Translations under genes and position numbers: made by a program
NCBI GenBank assembly: GCA_936440205.1
Contig: OW387150.1
Location: 37,568,295 to 37,632,294 of the forward strand
Source of the DNA: Lepidonotus clava
Taxonomy: Eukaryota; Annelida; Polychaeta; Phyllodocida; Polynoidae
Length of the DNA stretch: 64,000 nt
Reading direction: 5' to 3'
Notes under the pieces: generated by a model
The model's input: only the letters and a program-made list of their open reading frames with translations
What the model was told of the DNA's origin: nothing
The model's database searches: none
Shown here: piece by piece, positions 1 through 21,472 of the stretch
How the letters are laid out: every line of letters starts with the position of its first letter
Position numbering within the stretch: position 1 is the first letter of the stretch

Positions 1-202
1 AAAAGATTGACCTACTTTCTCACTTACAATAACTTATCGTTTGTACTGAAGTCTCTTTTGCTTTCTTTATGCTGAGGTTTACTTGTTTGTTAGGTGGTTA
101 TATCTCGATAGGAATTTTTTTTTTTTTTACATACAATGTCCTTCACATGACAGACTGTTACGTTATTTATTAGATTGTAACGTGGTGAAGTCTTTTTTTC
201 AG

Positions 203-1489
203 CTTGGACCACCCCAAGACCTCCAACAGGAAATAGATGTTCATGGTGTTGAAGACACGGAAAGGTTCAACACGATTCTGCTAGACGTTTCAAGTGGTAA
301 CGTGTCGGAGTGTCTAACGATTGACCGCTACTATCTGAGTGGTGTCTTCAATACCGTTGGAAACATCACAGTTAGACAGCTGGTAAAGTACATTCCATTC
401 AGAGCCCGAGCTCGTCTAACTGGGCAGCACATCAATTCCCTCTCTCACATCCGCATCAGCAGGCGAGCTGCTCAACGTCTGGCCCAGTCACAGGGTCAAT
501 GCACTCCGCAGAAGCAACACGTGCCTCGGCAGCAGCAGCAGCAGCACGTGCCTCAGCCTCAGCAGCAGCAGCATGTGCCTCAGCCTCAGCAGCAGCAGCA
601 GAAGCAGCATGTGCCTCAGCCTCAGCAGCAGCAGCAGCAGCATGTGACTCACCAGCAGCAGCACGTGACTCACCAGCAGCACGTCAATCAACATCAGCAG
701 CCACAGCATCACCACGTGCCACAGCAGCACCACGTGCCACAGCAGCAGCAAGTGCATCCCCAGCAGCAGCAGCAGCAGCAGGTGCATCCCCAGCAACAAG
801 TGCATACCCCCCAGCAGCAGGTGCGTCACCAGCATCAGCAGCTTAAGGTGCATACCCCACAGCAGCAGGTGCATCCCCAGCATCAGCAACTTGAGGTGCA
901 TACCCAGCATCAGCAGGTGCATCCCTCACAGCAGCAGGTTAACACCCATCCCCAGCAGCAGCAGGTGCATCCTCAGCAATCTTATCATCTACAAGAGGTG
1001 ATGCAAAATCCGTCACAGCAGAAAGCCCTTGTCCAACCTCTTCATAGTCATGCACATAGTGCTCCTCCAGGTGCAGTGCCTGCTGCTTTAAACTCACCTT
1101 CTGGTGCTTCTTCAGATGTGTCAAGTCTACAGAGTGGTCATATGGCTACACCTCGTCATGGCTTAACCACAACGGCCCTTCCAAGAACGCCGGTTGCGCG
1201 ATCACTCTTGAAATCTCTAGCTGCTTCGGAGAACTCTCCTTCTCTTTCCGCTGGTGAACATGCGCAGCACGAAGATGGCGTAGACAACGATGACACTGAT
1301 GACGATAGCGTAGACATTCCCCCAGATACTGCAGAAAATGATGTCGAAATGCGTGATGCGCCAAATACTACACAGGGGGACGATATGAACCTGGGCATGC
1401 TTTTTGCCTCCAAGGAAGCAACAGACAAAGACTCTGTAGACGAAAAAATTCTTGAGTCCGATGTTGATGACCAGACTGATACAGCTTAA
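203..1489 (+). CDS. Last coding exon of a glutamine-rich protein, unrecognised
   Basis: The exon starts after a pyrimidine-rich acceptor (TTTTTTTCAG ending at 202) and runs to a TAA at 1487-1489. It encodes about 428 residues. The first ~95 (from LGPPQDLQQEID to RRAAQRLAQ) look like folded protein, with alternating hydrophobic residues and a basic end. They are followed by about 170 residues of Gln/His/Val/Pro repeats (units such as QQQVHPQ and HVPQPQQQQ). Then comes a Ser/Ala-rich linker, and finally a strongly acidic tail with runs like NDDTDDDSVDIPPD. Such layouts are common in nuclear or transcription-related proteins, but I do not recognise the family. Upstream exons lie outside the window. 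The open frame extends upstream to 83, but the acceptor and the low-complexity T run argue that only 203 onward is coding. Confidence 0.7.
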   Translation, partial: LGPPQDLQQEIDVHGVEDTERFNTILLDVSSGNVSECLTIDRYYLSGVFNTVGNITVRQLVKYIPFRARARLTGQHINSLSHIRISRRAAQRLAQSQGQCTPQKQHVPRQQQQQHVPQPQQQQHVPQPQQQQQKQHVPQPQQQQQQHVTHQQQHVTHQQHVNQHQQPQHHHVPQQHHVPQQQQVHPQQQQQQQVHPQQQVHTPQQQVRHQHQQLKVHTPQQQVHPQHQQLEVHTQHQQVHPSQQQVNTHPQQQQVHPQQSYHLQEVMQNPSQQKALVQPLHSHAHSAPPGAVPAALNSPSGASSDVSSLQSGHMATPRHGLTTTALPRTPVARSLLKSLAASENSPSLSAGEHAQHEDGVDNDDTDDDSVDIPPDTAENDVEMRDAPNTTQGDDMNLGMLFASKEATDKDSVDEKILESDVDDQTDTA

Positions 1490-2988
1490 TAGTACAGTAC
1501 TTTGGCTGATATGTCCTGTAGTAATATCGTGAACGCGTTGACACTCACAGCTACATGTTGAAACTTCGAACATTGATAGAACTGATATAACATGAAACTT
1601 GACTCTGAGCTTATGCTATGACGAGTGACCTGTAGTAAATGTTCTCAAAGAAAAACAAACTTGATAACTTACAGTTTACGAAACGCTGGAAACCGTTGAT
1701 TTCTCTAAGATTGTACGAAACGTGGTAAAGTCTTCAAAAGTTAAGAAATACTTGATATATTTTCAAGTGGAGTTCGCCCTGTAACGCACGTGTTGATACT
1801 TTGTGATACTGTTCACTGTAAGAGTACTTCGATTTGTTCGGACCGTTCTTTGCTTTGTGGACAAGAGTAGCTTTGGTGTTATTCCTTGTGTCCTTTAACT
1901 GTCATAGTCTTTGCGCGAGTACATTATTATTATTGCATTTTTCTTTTTCTTGTTCTTGTTTCGCAGTTGATAGGTTTAGCATGTAACATTTCTTGAAATG
2001 TTTTTGGTCAGGACTTTCAGTGTACTTTTTTAATGTTTGACAAACATGTCTTCACATGTAATGGTACAATACTCAGCACAATTTTAGAATAAGATGGATG
2101 AGAAGAGTATTATAAGTCAGAAAGGTTCTCATTTAAAGATTATTCTGAAATCGTTAGATATTACGATAAAAAAGGAAAAGGAAGACTTTAGGATGCTTAG
2201 AGGCATAACAGGTAGAAGTCCGATTTCAGATGCCATACCCAAAAATTTCATCACAGTGTTATGAGCGAAGGCTTATAAGTTTTGTTGTTTCTGCATGGAA
2301 GGCTTACATGTTTTATGTCGCACTGTTCTTTGAGATATATCACCTAACGTATGTTACTTGAGATAAAGCATATCGTGTTGTTCAATTTAGTATATAGAAA
2401 CTATAGAGTTGGACACATCCGAGATTTTTTGAGTTAGACAGCGTAGATAGGTAGTGGTTGTGTGCCTGAAAGTGTCAGCGTATAAAGAAGCTAAGGAGGT
2501 GGTGGTGGTGGTGGTTAAAAACTTTATAGTCTGACTTTTAGGTTTATCTTTGCCACTAAGTGCATAGGCTGTTAACACCCAGATAGTTTCTATATACTGA
2601 TGTTTTTTGTAGTTGTTTAGTGAAAAAAAAGAAAAAAAGTTGCGTTATCGTTCTGTTTGGTTTTAAAGAGTTATATATATATATAAAAAAAGGGAAGTCA
2701 AAGGATGAGCTGTCTGTGAAAGTACCATGATACGTTGAATCCGGAAATGGCATGTGAAGTGCATGGACATAAAGTTTGTTAATCCTGAAAGGGAAGTAAC
2801 AGAGTGAGCTCTTTGTGAAAGTACCTGGAAACGATGAATCCGGAAATGGCATGTGAAGTGCATGAACATAAAGTTTGTTAATCCTGAAAGGGAAGTAACA
2901 GAGTGAGCTCTTTGTGAAAGTACCTGGAAACGATGAATCCGGAAATGGCATGTGAAGTGCATGGAAATAAAGTTTTTTATCCCAATAT
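1490..2988 (+). other. Probable 3' UTR and 3' flank of the Gln-rich gene
   Basis: AT-rich, non-coding sequence follows the stop codon. The first canonical AATAAA that fits a transcript end is at 2966-2971, inside the last unit of a 99-bp tandem repeat. I infer that the 3' UTR may run to about 2990. No other gene is visible. Confidence 0.35.
2689..2985. repeat. 99-bp tandem repeat, three copies
   Basis: Three consecutive 99-bp units start at about 2689, 2788 and 2887. Units 2 and 3 are almost identical; unit 1 is more diverged. Each unit contains GAATCCGGAAATGGCATGTG. The first two end in ACATAAAG and the third in AAATAAAG. The minus-strand ORFs here (33-residue repeats) are by-products of the 99-bp period. 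Confidence 0.9.
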
Positions 2989-4809
2989 GGACATCATTTT
3001 ATCATTTTTCTTAAATTATAACGAGTAACATTGTACTGTGGGCACAGAGTTCTAAATGATTTCAGATATTAGGCCAATAATATTGATTTTACAGATTTTA
3101 GAATTCTGATTAAGGATTTTTCTAAAAAAAATTTATGACAATCCTAAAATGATTACTGATGATATCGACTGAGCTGTACTGCTTCTTTTCTCTTTTTTTT
3201 CCCGTAGCTTTCTCATAAAGACACACTTAGCTGAATTACACATAGTCAGTATTGGTAATTTGGACGGACTTCATATAAGACATTATATACATCTTTTGAG
3301 TCTTGGATCTGATTTCCAAGATAGCTTTTCTAAGTAAGAATCTTACGAACAGATTGAACTTCTGATTTTGATTTTTATTTCAACAAGCTGTCAAAGATGT
3401 TTTGAAAGATTTTCTTCGTCAAGAAGAATCGGTGTAATTTGAAATATTTTCAAAAAATGCATATGAGCTTCTTCAGATCGGCCGCCTCACTGGTATCAAA
3501 GCTGGCCTTTGATACAATATCTTAAGATCACTAAAACATTATGATGACAAAAGCTTGAGTACTTTGGTCTTGTTTTATTTGTTATTTCAATCAATTCTTG
3601 TACCTAAACAAACCTCAACCTTAACACACAACTCTAGTATGGGATTAATTTCATACTGTATGGGCACTGTTAAAGGAATATTTTTTAAATAGTGTCCTTC
3701 CCGATCAGAACAATAATGCTCGTCTTCGAAAACTATTTATTCTTTATAAATGATTTAGTACTCACCATGCTAAACTCCAGTATATCAAACATATCCAAGC
3801 CGTTTTCAAGAATCTAGTGCACGAACCTGACCAAACCAAAACGACGTATGCATTAGGTTTCTATACCCCACAAACATTTCTCTTAATATCTCATGGCCCC
3901 CTCCCCTCACCTGCCTTGATGTGTAAGTTATCAAATTAGTGGTAAGCCCATATCAGAAAATATACAACAGTGGTTGTGCTTGAAATGTTTACAATGTGCG
4001 ATTTTTGTACCAAACTCTTCTGTATATATAGTTTGAATTTTTCCACTTCAGTGCGCAGTAAAGTTATTAAATCAAGGCAGAATTTACCGTTTTAATGCGT
4101 GAAACGCGCCCTGTGTAAGACTAAAGCTCTCCAGGAATACAGTTATACTCCTAAGAATGCGGGTTTGGTCAGTCTCGCATTAGGAATATATTTCCAGCAC
4201 TGGGTTTAATTTTGATACTCAAAATTTATCCTTTGAATACCAGGGGCGGATTAAGAGGGGGGCGCCTGAGGCGTGTGCCCCCTCCCCCCCCCCCCCCCCC
4301 CTTTTTTTTTTTTTTTTTTTGGCAAATGTAGATTTATTAATGTTAAATTCTAGACCATGGATGGGGTGCCTCAAATTTTTTATTCACCCCCGCCGCACAG
4401 CGGCCAACCAGTTGCTGTGGGTGGTTATGCCGTAGTCACTTCTCATAGTTGATTACGACAGTGTGCCAAAATTCGGCGATGTAAGTAAACTGTAATTATG
4501 TTTGATAAGACTGTTTAGTATGCTTAGAATTGAATAAAATTGTTTAACTTCGATAAGATTAATTGAAATTATTCATTTATAGGATAGACACATGTTGTGA
4601 TATAGACATCAGTGACATGGCTGTAGCTACATTTGTTGCCACAACGACGTGCCATGACGACGCACATTTTCTTATGGCAATGACGTTGTAGTGGTAAAAT
4701 AGATCATCTACATATTATTAACTACCATATACCTCGCAGCAAAATGAGACCTGAATCTGAATTTCAATTTTGCATTCATTTGCATTCTGCATTCATTTGT
4801 TGTTACAGG
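2989..4809. other. Non-coding interval between Gln-rich gene and Lifeguard exons
   Basis: AT-rich with no convincing exon. It holds a short hairpin repeat at 3480-3520 that recurs at 39466-39500. A CAGGGGCGGATTAAG motif at 4241, resembling a hAT-type terminus, is followed by C and T homopolymers to 4320. The first transmembrane exon expected for the Lifeguard gene was looked for here and not found. Confidence 0.4.
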
Positions 4810-15146
<10,337 letters not shown>

Positions 15147-15460
15147 GAATGGTATGATGTCACAAATAGAGTTTCACACCATGACACGCTCTCGGAAAGA
15201 GTTATGGTGGTATGTTGGAAGGTTAGGGAACATGTATGGAACTTAGACTACACAAAACATACATAGGGGAAAAGCATAGATAATTTAGTAAGAAATTCAA
15301 ACTGGGACCACTTAGTTTAACCTCACTGTCGGTGGTGTAACCCGGAACTAAGTTCCGCGCAATACATAGAACTTTGTGATGTACAAACTGAGTTTGGTAT
15401 ATTTCAAGGTGTAATCCAGGGGATATTTTGGATAGTAGTATAAAGCCAGGCCCCCACGTG

Positions 15461-15584
15461 CAGGGATGTAATCTTTCCGATTTTTGTCGGATTTCCGATT
15501 TTTTGTCTCCAGGACATTTTAGGATACATTCAGATTTTCTTAATGCTTTTTCGGACTTTTCACTGTCCCCAACTTACATCCCTG
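15461..15584. mobile_element. hAT-like MITE nested in the outer element
   Basis: Ends are CAGGGATGTAA and TTACATCCCTG in exact inverse. Flanks read CACGTG on the left and CACATG on the right, an imperfect direct repeat. It interrupts the left arm of the outer element. Confidence 0.7.
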
Positions 15585-15624
15585 CACATGATAGACTAAG
15601 ATTTTAGTCGCCGGGCAACTTATA

Positions 15625-15692
15625 TTAACCCTTTCCAACACAGTGACCCAGAACAAAAATAAGCACTAGTCACCCATGGAAGAAAGGGTTAA
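15625..15692. mobile_element. Tiny TTAACCCTTTC hairpin element
   Basis: TTAACCCTTTC at 15625 and GAAAGGGTTAA ending at 15692 are inverse repeats with TTAA at both ends. The interior is about 45 bp. It has the same terminal style as 28736-29100, so it may be an internally deleted piggyBac-type MITE. Confidence 0.5.
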
Positions 15693-18600
15693 CACTAATC
15701 TCCCAGCAACTAAAATTTCAGTCGCCCAAGTGGGGATGCAGCTTGATAGATAACAGTAGTAGTATAGATTAACTTGATGATTGTTGCAGAGGGGGAATTT
15801 TTATGGTTTTCACAACAGCTAGATATGATGGATTTCCTATTACAAATTACACCTCACTGTTTATCGTATACGTCATAAATAACTTGTACAACATCCAAAA
15901 TGGGTACAGCAATACAGGATTTGTAGTTATTCGCCTTACGCGGGGCATCAGCTGCCAGACCACTTCCAGCATGTACTTAGCCTATATACCAGTTTGTCTA
16001 CTCTCACAGGCACCTACAGCTATAAAGTATGCAATGCGAAGTAATAATGAGGTGTATCCCTACCACCTTCAAGTTTCCCCTTTCAATGTATGTGCACCAT
16101 GTGGCTCAAGCTCACACCCTTCCCTGCCTTGCCCTCCTCATCCTTACCTGCATACTGTCTGCAGTATGTGCCAGGGTAGATGTGTTTGTCTCAGTACTAC
16201 AAGCAAGACAAGCTCTTGATGCCTTATTCAGATTTGATACGTCTAGCACTTTTTAATACTGTACCGACTGTGAGTCAATGCGAGGTCCAACTTTTAACTT
16301 TGTGTTTCTCGCAGACCCCTATCAAGACCACTGTCCTATCTGTGTAAGCCTGGTTTGGTCCCTTGATGTTTGATCTAACTAGCAATTATGGCTTGTTTCC
16401 CGGATGCAAGACTATATTTCAGCTTCAAGACAAAATCTTGAATAACTATGTGCTCACTCTAGATAGTGGCCTATGTACTTGCTATGGCATAAAACTCGGT
16501 TACACGTTCCCTCCTTCCCTCACTAACTCAGTAGGGCCTCATGTGTGCTCAAGATTGGAGTATACAGGGTGATCAAACTAGACTGTTGTTATTTCCAGTG
16601 AATACTAGTGGATGGTTGTTCCTGATGTACAACCATGTTAAGAAAATAGAAGGGAAAAAGGTGCTTGGAAAAGCAGTGCCAAAAGAAGTGGATACTGTCT
16701 ACAATAATAGTTGCAGATATTTGATATACAGAACTGACAGTGGAAGAGATAAATACAATGAGATGTATTTTGCTAAGTTAGTTTTGTGCTTGAAGCATCC
16801 CTTCTATCCAAACTTTGAGTTTTATGAAACATAAGTGTTTAGATAATTTCAATTTATCTTAAACCAGATGCATAAACAGTAATTTGGCAAGAAATATGTG
16901 TCATACGCAAACCCAATATCACCAGATCTCAGTGACTGCCCGTCCCACGGTTAAATCCCACATATAAAAGGCTGGTTTGAAGACATATATGTTTGAGACC
17001 CACATAGAGGTATTATTTCTTAACATTCCAAGGTGTCTGTGTCTCCTAAGTCAACCGCGTGTTTCATGTTTCCATTCCATGGATTTGTGATCTACCCTTG
17101 TTTGTGTTGTAACATTCTCATTACTAAGATCCCCCGTAATCGATTGCACATCGCAGTGTTGAATCAGGTTCTGTTTGTACTCAAATTTTTGTTAGGTGCA
17201 ATAGTTATTTGACATTATGGTCTATAGGGATATATAGGATGGATGTGCAATCTATAGACAATTCAAAAATGAACATCAAGTTCCCAACAGTTCATCACTT
17301 TTCATCACATTGCAAACCATAATTACTGTTAATGGGGAGATCTCCCCTGCTTGGATGTAAAATATGATGTAACTGTATTGGAAGAATCACATTACTTTTG
17401 TTGGGTAGATAAAAATTGTGTGTGTGTTTACTGCACTTATGAAGTCATAAAGTTTGCATACATATTTGTCAGGACGGATCGGTCTCATTGTGTGTAAGTA
17501 GAAAAGATTGTGCAACACATACATATATATTGCACAATATGTTAGTTTTTAACAAAATATTGTAACAGCTCTCCCCCAAATCCTTGGTCCATTCCAGGTT
17601 TCATCATGCATAACAACTAAAGCATTTCATGTTTAGGCTTAAACATGTACAAAATAAGTCTGTATTGTAAGCGAAAAGAGAGAGAACAGTCATGTGGGGT
17701 ATTGAGAAAGTTTTCTAATAAGCTTTGTCTCGATTCTACTTTGTTCTTTGGTGATACTGAAATGAAGTCCCAGTTTGACTAAGAGAGTTATATCATTACC
17801 ATGCTATTAGTTAATGGGTGTCTTTTTGAAGAGAATGTCCTTTACAATGGTATATTCTGAATATGGTTAAAGTTACACAATTAGGATTTATGTTAGGGAA
17901 ATCAGTAACTCCCCAGGATCCTAAAAATGCCCCTTTGATCTGATGAAAAAGATATGATATGGTGATTACAAGACCACCAAGGCTTGTAAAACCATTTCAA
18001 TTCTTGGTTTTTCACCAAGCAACCACATAATTTGTCCTGGTTGTCTGACCCAAAAAGGAGTAGCCCAAGGTTCTTTTTGACATCAGATAAATTGTCTGAG
18101 ATGGCTTGAAATTGGTAATAGTGGAAATTATGCTGGCAGATATTATCCAAAAACAACCTCAAAACAAGGCATCTAGTCTCCTGTATTTGGTTGCCTTGCA
18201 CTTTTTTTTGGGTTGTCCCTGTTATCAGGGCACCTAATTTGTTGAGTTTAGGCCACCATACATAGTGTGGTCATAAGTTAATTTGAAATTTAAACCATTT
18301 TTCTCTCAAATTGAACTGGCAGAACATGGTAAAGAAATAACATGATGTGCTAATTTTGTAAGTGTTGTTCATGTTATTGTTGTGTCACTTACCATTTTGT
18401 TGTAGAAATTGCTGTATGTTTTTAAGTATCAAACATTTGTGTTGCCCCCTACTCAGCCAAGTTAGACGCATTTGGTTTGCGTATTGAGGGCCAAACCCTG
18501 TACAGTCTCCAGGCTGCTATTGGAGAGGGTAGAGCTAACCCAAAGATGTTAGCTTGGAAGTAAAAAGGATGAGTTTTGATAGATTTCTATAGAATCTCTC

Positions 18601-19644
18601 AGAAACTCAATCCCCAATACAACTGAAGTTCATATGTTATATATCTTCATCACTCTCATTCACAATCGTTAAAGAACAGATTTCAGTCGTCAGATTGGTT
18701 GAGAATAAACTTAATTAAGATCATGTCTTGTAAGTAGCACTTTGTCTTTCTTGCAGGAATCTTGCATTTGGCTTGCCCTGACCTTTTATATGTTAATTAA
18801 TTTGCTTGGTTAGGTATATTTGATCTTGACTGCAGTGATTTGACAAATGACAAATAACGCTCAGGTAGAAATCAGAGACTCCAAGGCCTGATTGATTTGT
18901 TATGTATTTATTCATGAGTATTAAATCACTTATTTTTATTTTACTGCCAGTTGCTAAGTTTTGATTTTCTTTCATCACTGTGTTCATCATAACAGAATAT
19001 ATTTTTGTTGTAAATCTATTTTGAGTGTAATATAAATGTTATGAAGGGTGCAATAATGGCCCCTAGGATGTAAGGCTAGTTGTGTGTACTCATGATAAGA
19101 TGCCATGTTAATGTCAACTGGACAGTCAATAAGAATGTTCTCTTCTTGGAGATGTTGAGGGTCAATTACTTAACTACAAAGGAGCTTTTACCACCATAGA
19201 ATAGAGTGAACTGAGTTAATTCTGATCTTGTTTGGTCTGTGTAGGTTTTATAAAGATAACTTTTGTCATTAAATACAGAGCCTCTTGATGTACAGAGCCT
19301 CTTGATGTAGATGTAAAGTCCTTCTCATCTCTGTAAAGGAATATGCAGAATCAGTGTTGGTATTTAATGGGCTCATTATTTGATACGATAAAAGCATAAT
19401 GGCATGGTCAACTTTGTTATTTTACAGAAAGTCCAAAATAGGTTAGAGTAAAGTTTTTCAATAGATTGTACTTTGAAATAGATGTGTCTAGATACCAGTC
19501 CATGTGTAATGTCCATACGTGGCCTGACTATGATAATTCATTGTAACTGGAAGTAACAATCCCCGCATACCAGTCTGCACTGTCACTAGTCATTGTGTGC
19601 AGGAACAATAGTTCCAGCTGTTAGTCTACATATATTATGTCAAT

Positions 19645-19924
19645 CAGGGATGCCCCCTTTTCTTCTTTTTCTGGATTTCTGGATTTTTGCCTGCACCAAC
19701 ATTTTCAGACATAGGTAACATATTTTAAGAAAAAACATTACAATTGTATTCTTAGGCAACATACAGTATTTCTAAAAGCTCTTTTTAATGTCAGACTGTA
19801 TATAATATGTGATTCTATTCCTTATATTTCTTCATACTTAAATTTCTGTTTCTTCTGGCTTAAAATCAAGAAAGTCTATTTAAAACATTTCCAGATTTGT
19901 CATGTTCATAGAGTGGCATCTCTG
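19645..19924. mobile_element. hAT-like MITE with CAGGGATGCC ends
   Basis: CAGGGATGCC at 19645 and the inverse GGCATCTCTG ending at 19924 bound about 280 bp. GTCAAT precedes the left end and follows the right end. No ORF. Confidence 0.5.
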
Positions 19925-20794
19925 GTCAATGTCAGGCCTTCCTTTCACTATTCATTGTGCTTTGAAACAATGGTTGCAAGTTACAAGTCTGCATATATGG
20001 TGTCTATAACTGGTCTTGCTATCGCTATTCATTGTACGTCTATGACTTGTCATTTACATTGAGGCAATTATTTCCAGCTAACTGTTTGTCTGTACTTATG
20101 TCTGGACTTAAATGGGGATTTAACATAGCTACTTTAAACTTTAACTCATTACATTATCTTAACTGAAATTTTCGACTTCAATGTACTGCCTAGAATAGCA
20201 AAACACGTGTACTACACATGTACACAACAACAAACTGATTGAATGAAAGTTCTATGAAGTTATGAGGCACGATCTGGGATGGTTCCCTTATAAAGAAAGA
20301 GTGAGATGATTGTTCTCTCTCACTTTCCAAACCAGGAGAGAGCATCAGTATTGGATGTCCAAAAGGTTTCATGGCTTATTAATGTGTGCAAAAAACAACT
20401 AGCTATTGATGTACAGTTGGAGTACTTGTGTAGAAACAGTGTAAATACATAATTACTGAGTCCATATGGACATGTTTTGCTTTATCTGTGAAAGCTTATT
20501 ATAAGTCAAAAGTTTACGGGCGAGCTGCACCCACAACTAAAGGTTGATGTTGTTCCTCTGTGGGGACCCTGGTGAGATATCCCAGTGGGAGTATTATGTG
20601 TATAATGTAATAAAGACCTTATCAAACTAATAATGAGATGTTTGATATTAGTCATTTTTTAATTAGATGTTTTGGGACTAGAACTATTGATAAGTTTGAG
20701 AACAAGTTGCTGATGAAACATTGCATCCACATTGGGGACTATAAAGAGGGCACTGCTACAGATAGGAAATTAGTATCATAGATTTGGTTACTGT

Positions 20795-20878
20795 CCAAGT
20801 GGCGTAAAGACAACCTTGTGACTGTCTGGAAAGAACTGAAGGGTTGACCAGACTTTAAACTATTTTAACAACCAAACC
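20795..20878 (+). repeat. SINE 3'-tail copy B
   Basis: GTGGCGTAAAGACAACCTTGTG, GTCTGGAAAGAACT..AGGGTTG.CCAGACTTTAAACT and TAACAACCAAAC align to the module also seen at 46425-46518 and 63088-63196. Confidence 0.6.
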
Positions 20879-21037
20879 ACTTTGGGCAACACCAACTCCT
20901 CCCTGGATTGCCGATATTAAAACTCAGGGTACCGACCACACAGGGCAAATGGCAAAAAGAAATCCCTGACAAGGAAAACACAGGTAATTTGCAAATTTTG
21001 CCAAAACACAGGAAAAACACAAGGAATTTCATTTGAC

Positions 21038-21077
<40 letters not shown>

Positions 21078-21472
21078 TCAGTCTTTATACAGTTGACAAT
21101 CCTCAACGCAAAGCGCTGCTTTTCTGGATGTACACTGTCTATATCATTAAGTGTCATCCAGGGTAATTCATTTGGAACATGGATTTCAGAGAGTAGCCAG
21201 CGTCATCAATACAGTTGCACTGTAGTAAACTATAGTAAACATCAGATCCATTATGTCATACCAGCATATATCCATTAGAATATGATATATAGGTGTGTGT
21301 GGGGGTGGGGGTGAAGGGGGGGGGGGGAGAGGAAGAAGAAACGCATACCAATATACAACCTTATCCATCATTGCATATGCGCCAAACAGTACTATCAAAC
21401 ATACCATCACAGACAACAGCACAGGAACACCAATTCAAACAAATGTCTATATACCTTTCAATAAACAACTTA

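Larger units (their letters stand above)
15445..15742. mobile_element. Inverted-repeat element carrying two nested insertions
   Basis: The outer arms pair GCCAGGCCCCCAC at 15445 with GTGGGGATGCAGC ending at 15742. They also pair GACTAAGATTTTAGTCGCC (near 15594) with CAACTAAAATTTCAGTCGCC (near 15706). Inside the left arm sits 15461-15584, and between the arms 15625-15692. The right terminus closely resembles that of the element at 60687-61055. Confidence 0.65.
15147..20794. other. Lifeguard 3' UTR/flank and gene-poor interval
   Basis: No ORF here resembles a known protein, and composition is AT-rich throughout. It contains the nested elements at 15445-15742 and a hAT-like MITE at 19645-19924. 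The Lifeguard polyadenylation site was not identified with confidence. Confidence 0.5.

Noticed and set aside
488-922. 144-residue minus-strand ORF and a 115-residue plus-strand ORF (499-846) over the Gln-rich tract
   Set aside because: Both are shadows of the CAG repeat (poly-Leu/His and poly-Ala/Ser readings) with no independent support.
2556-2962. Minus-strand ORFs with 33-residue repeats
   Set aside because: The repeat period (99 bp) is a multiple of three, so any frame without a stop stays open; no splice or start context.
16029-16834. Overlapping ORFs downstream of the Lifeguard stop, and a CAG acceptor-like site near 16316
   Set aside because: No protein similarity or phase-consistent exon chain; could at most be 3' UTR.
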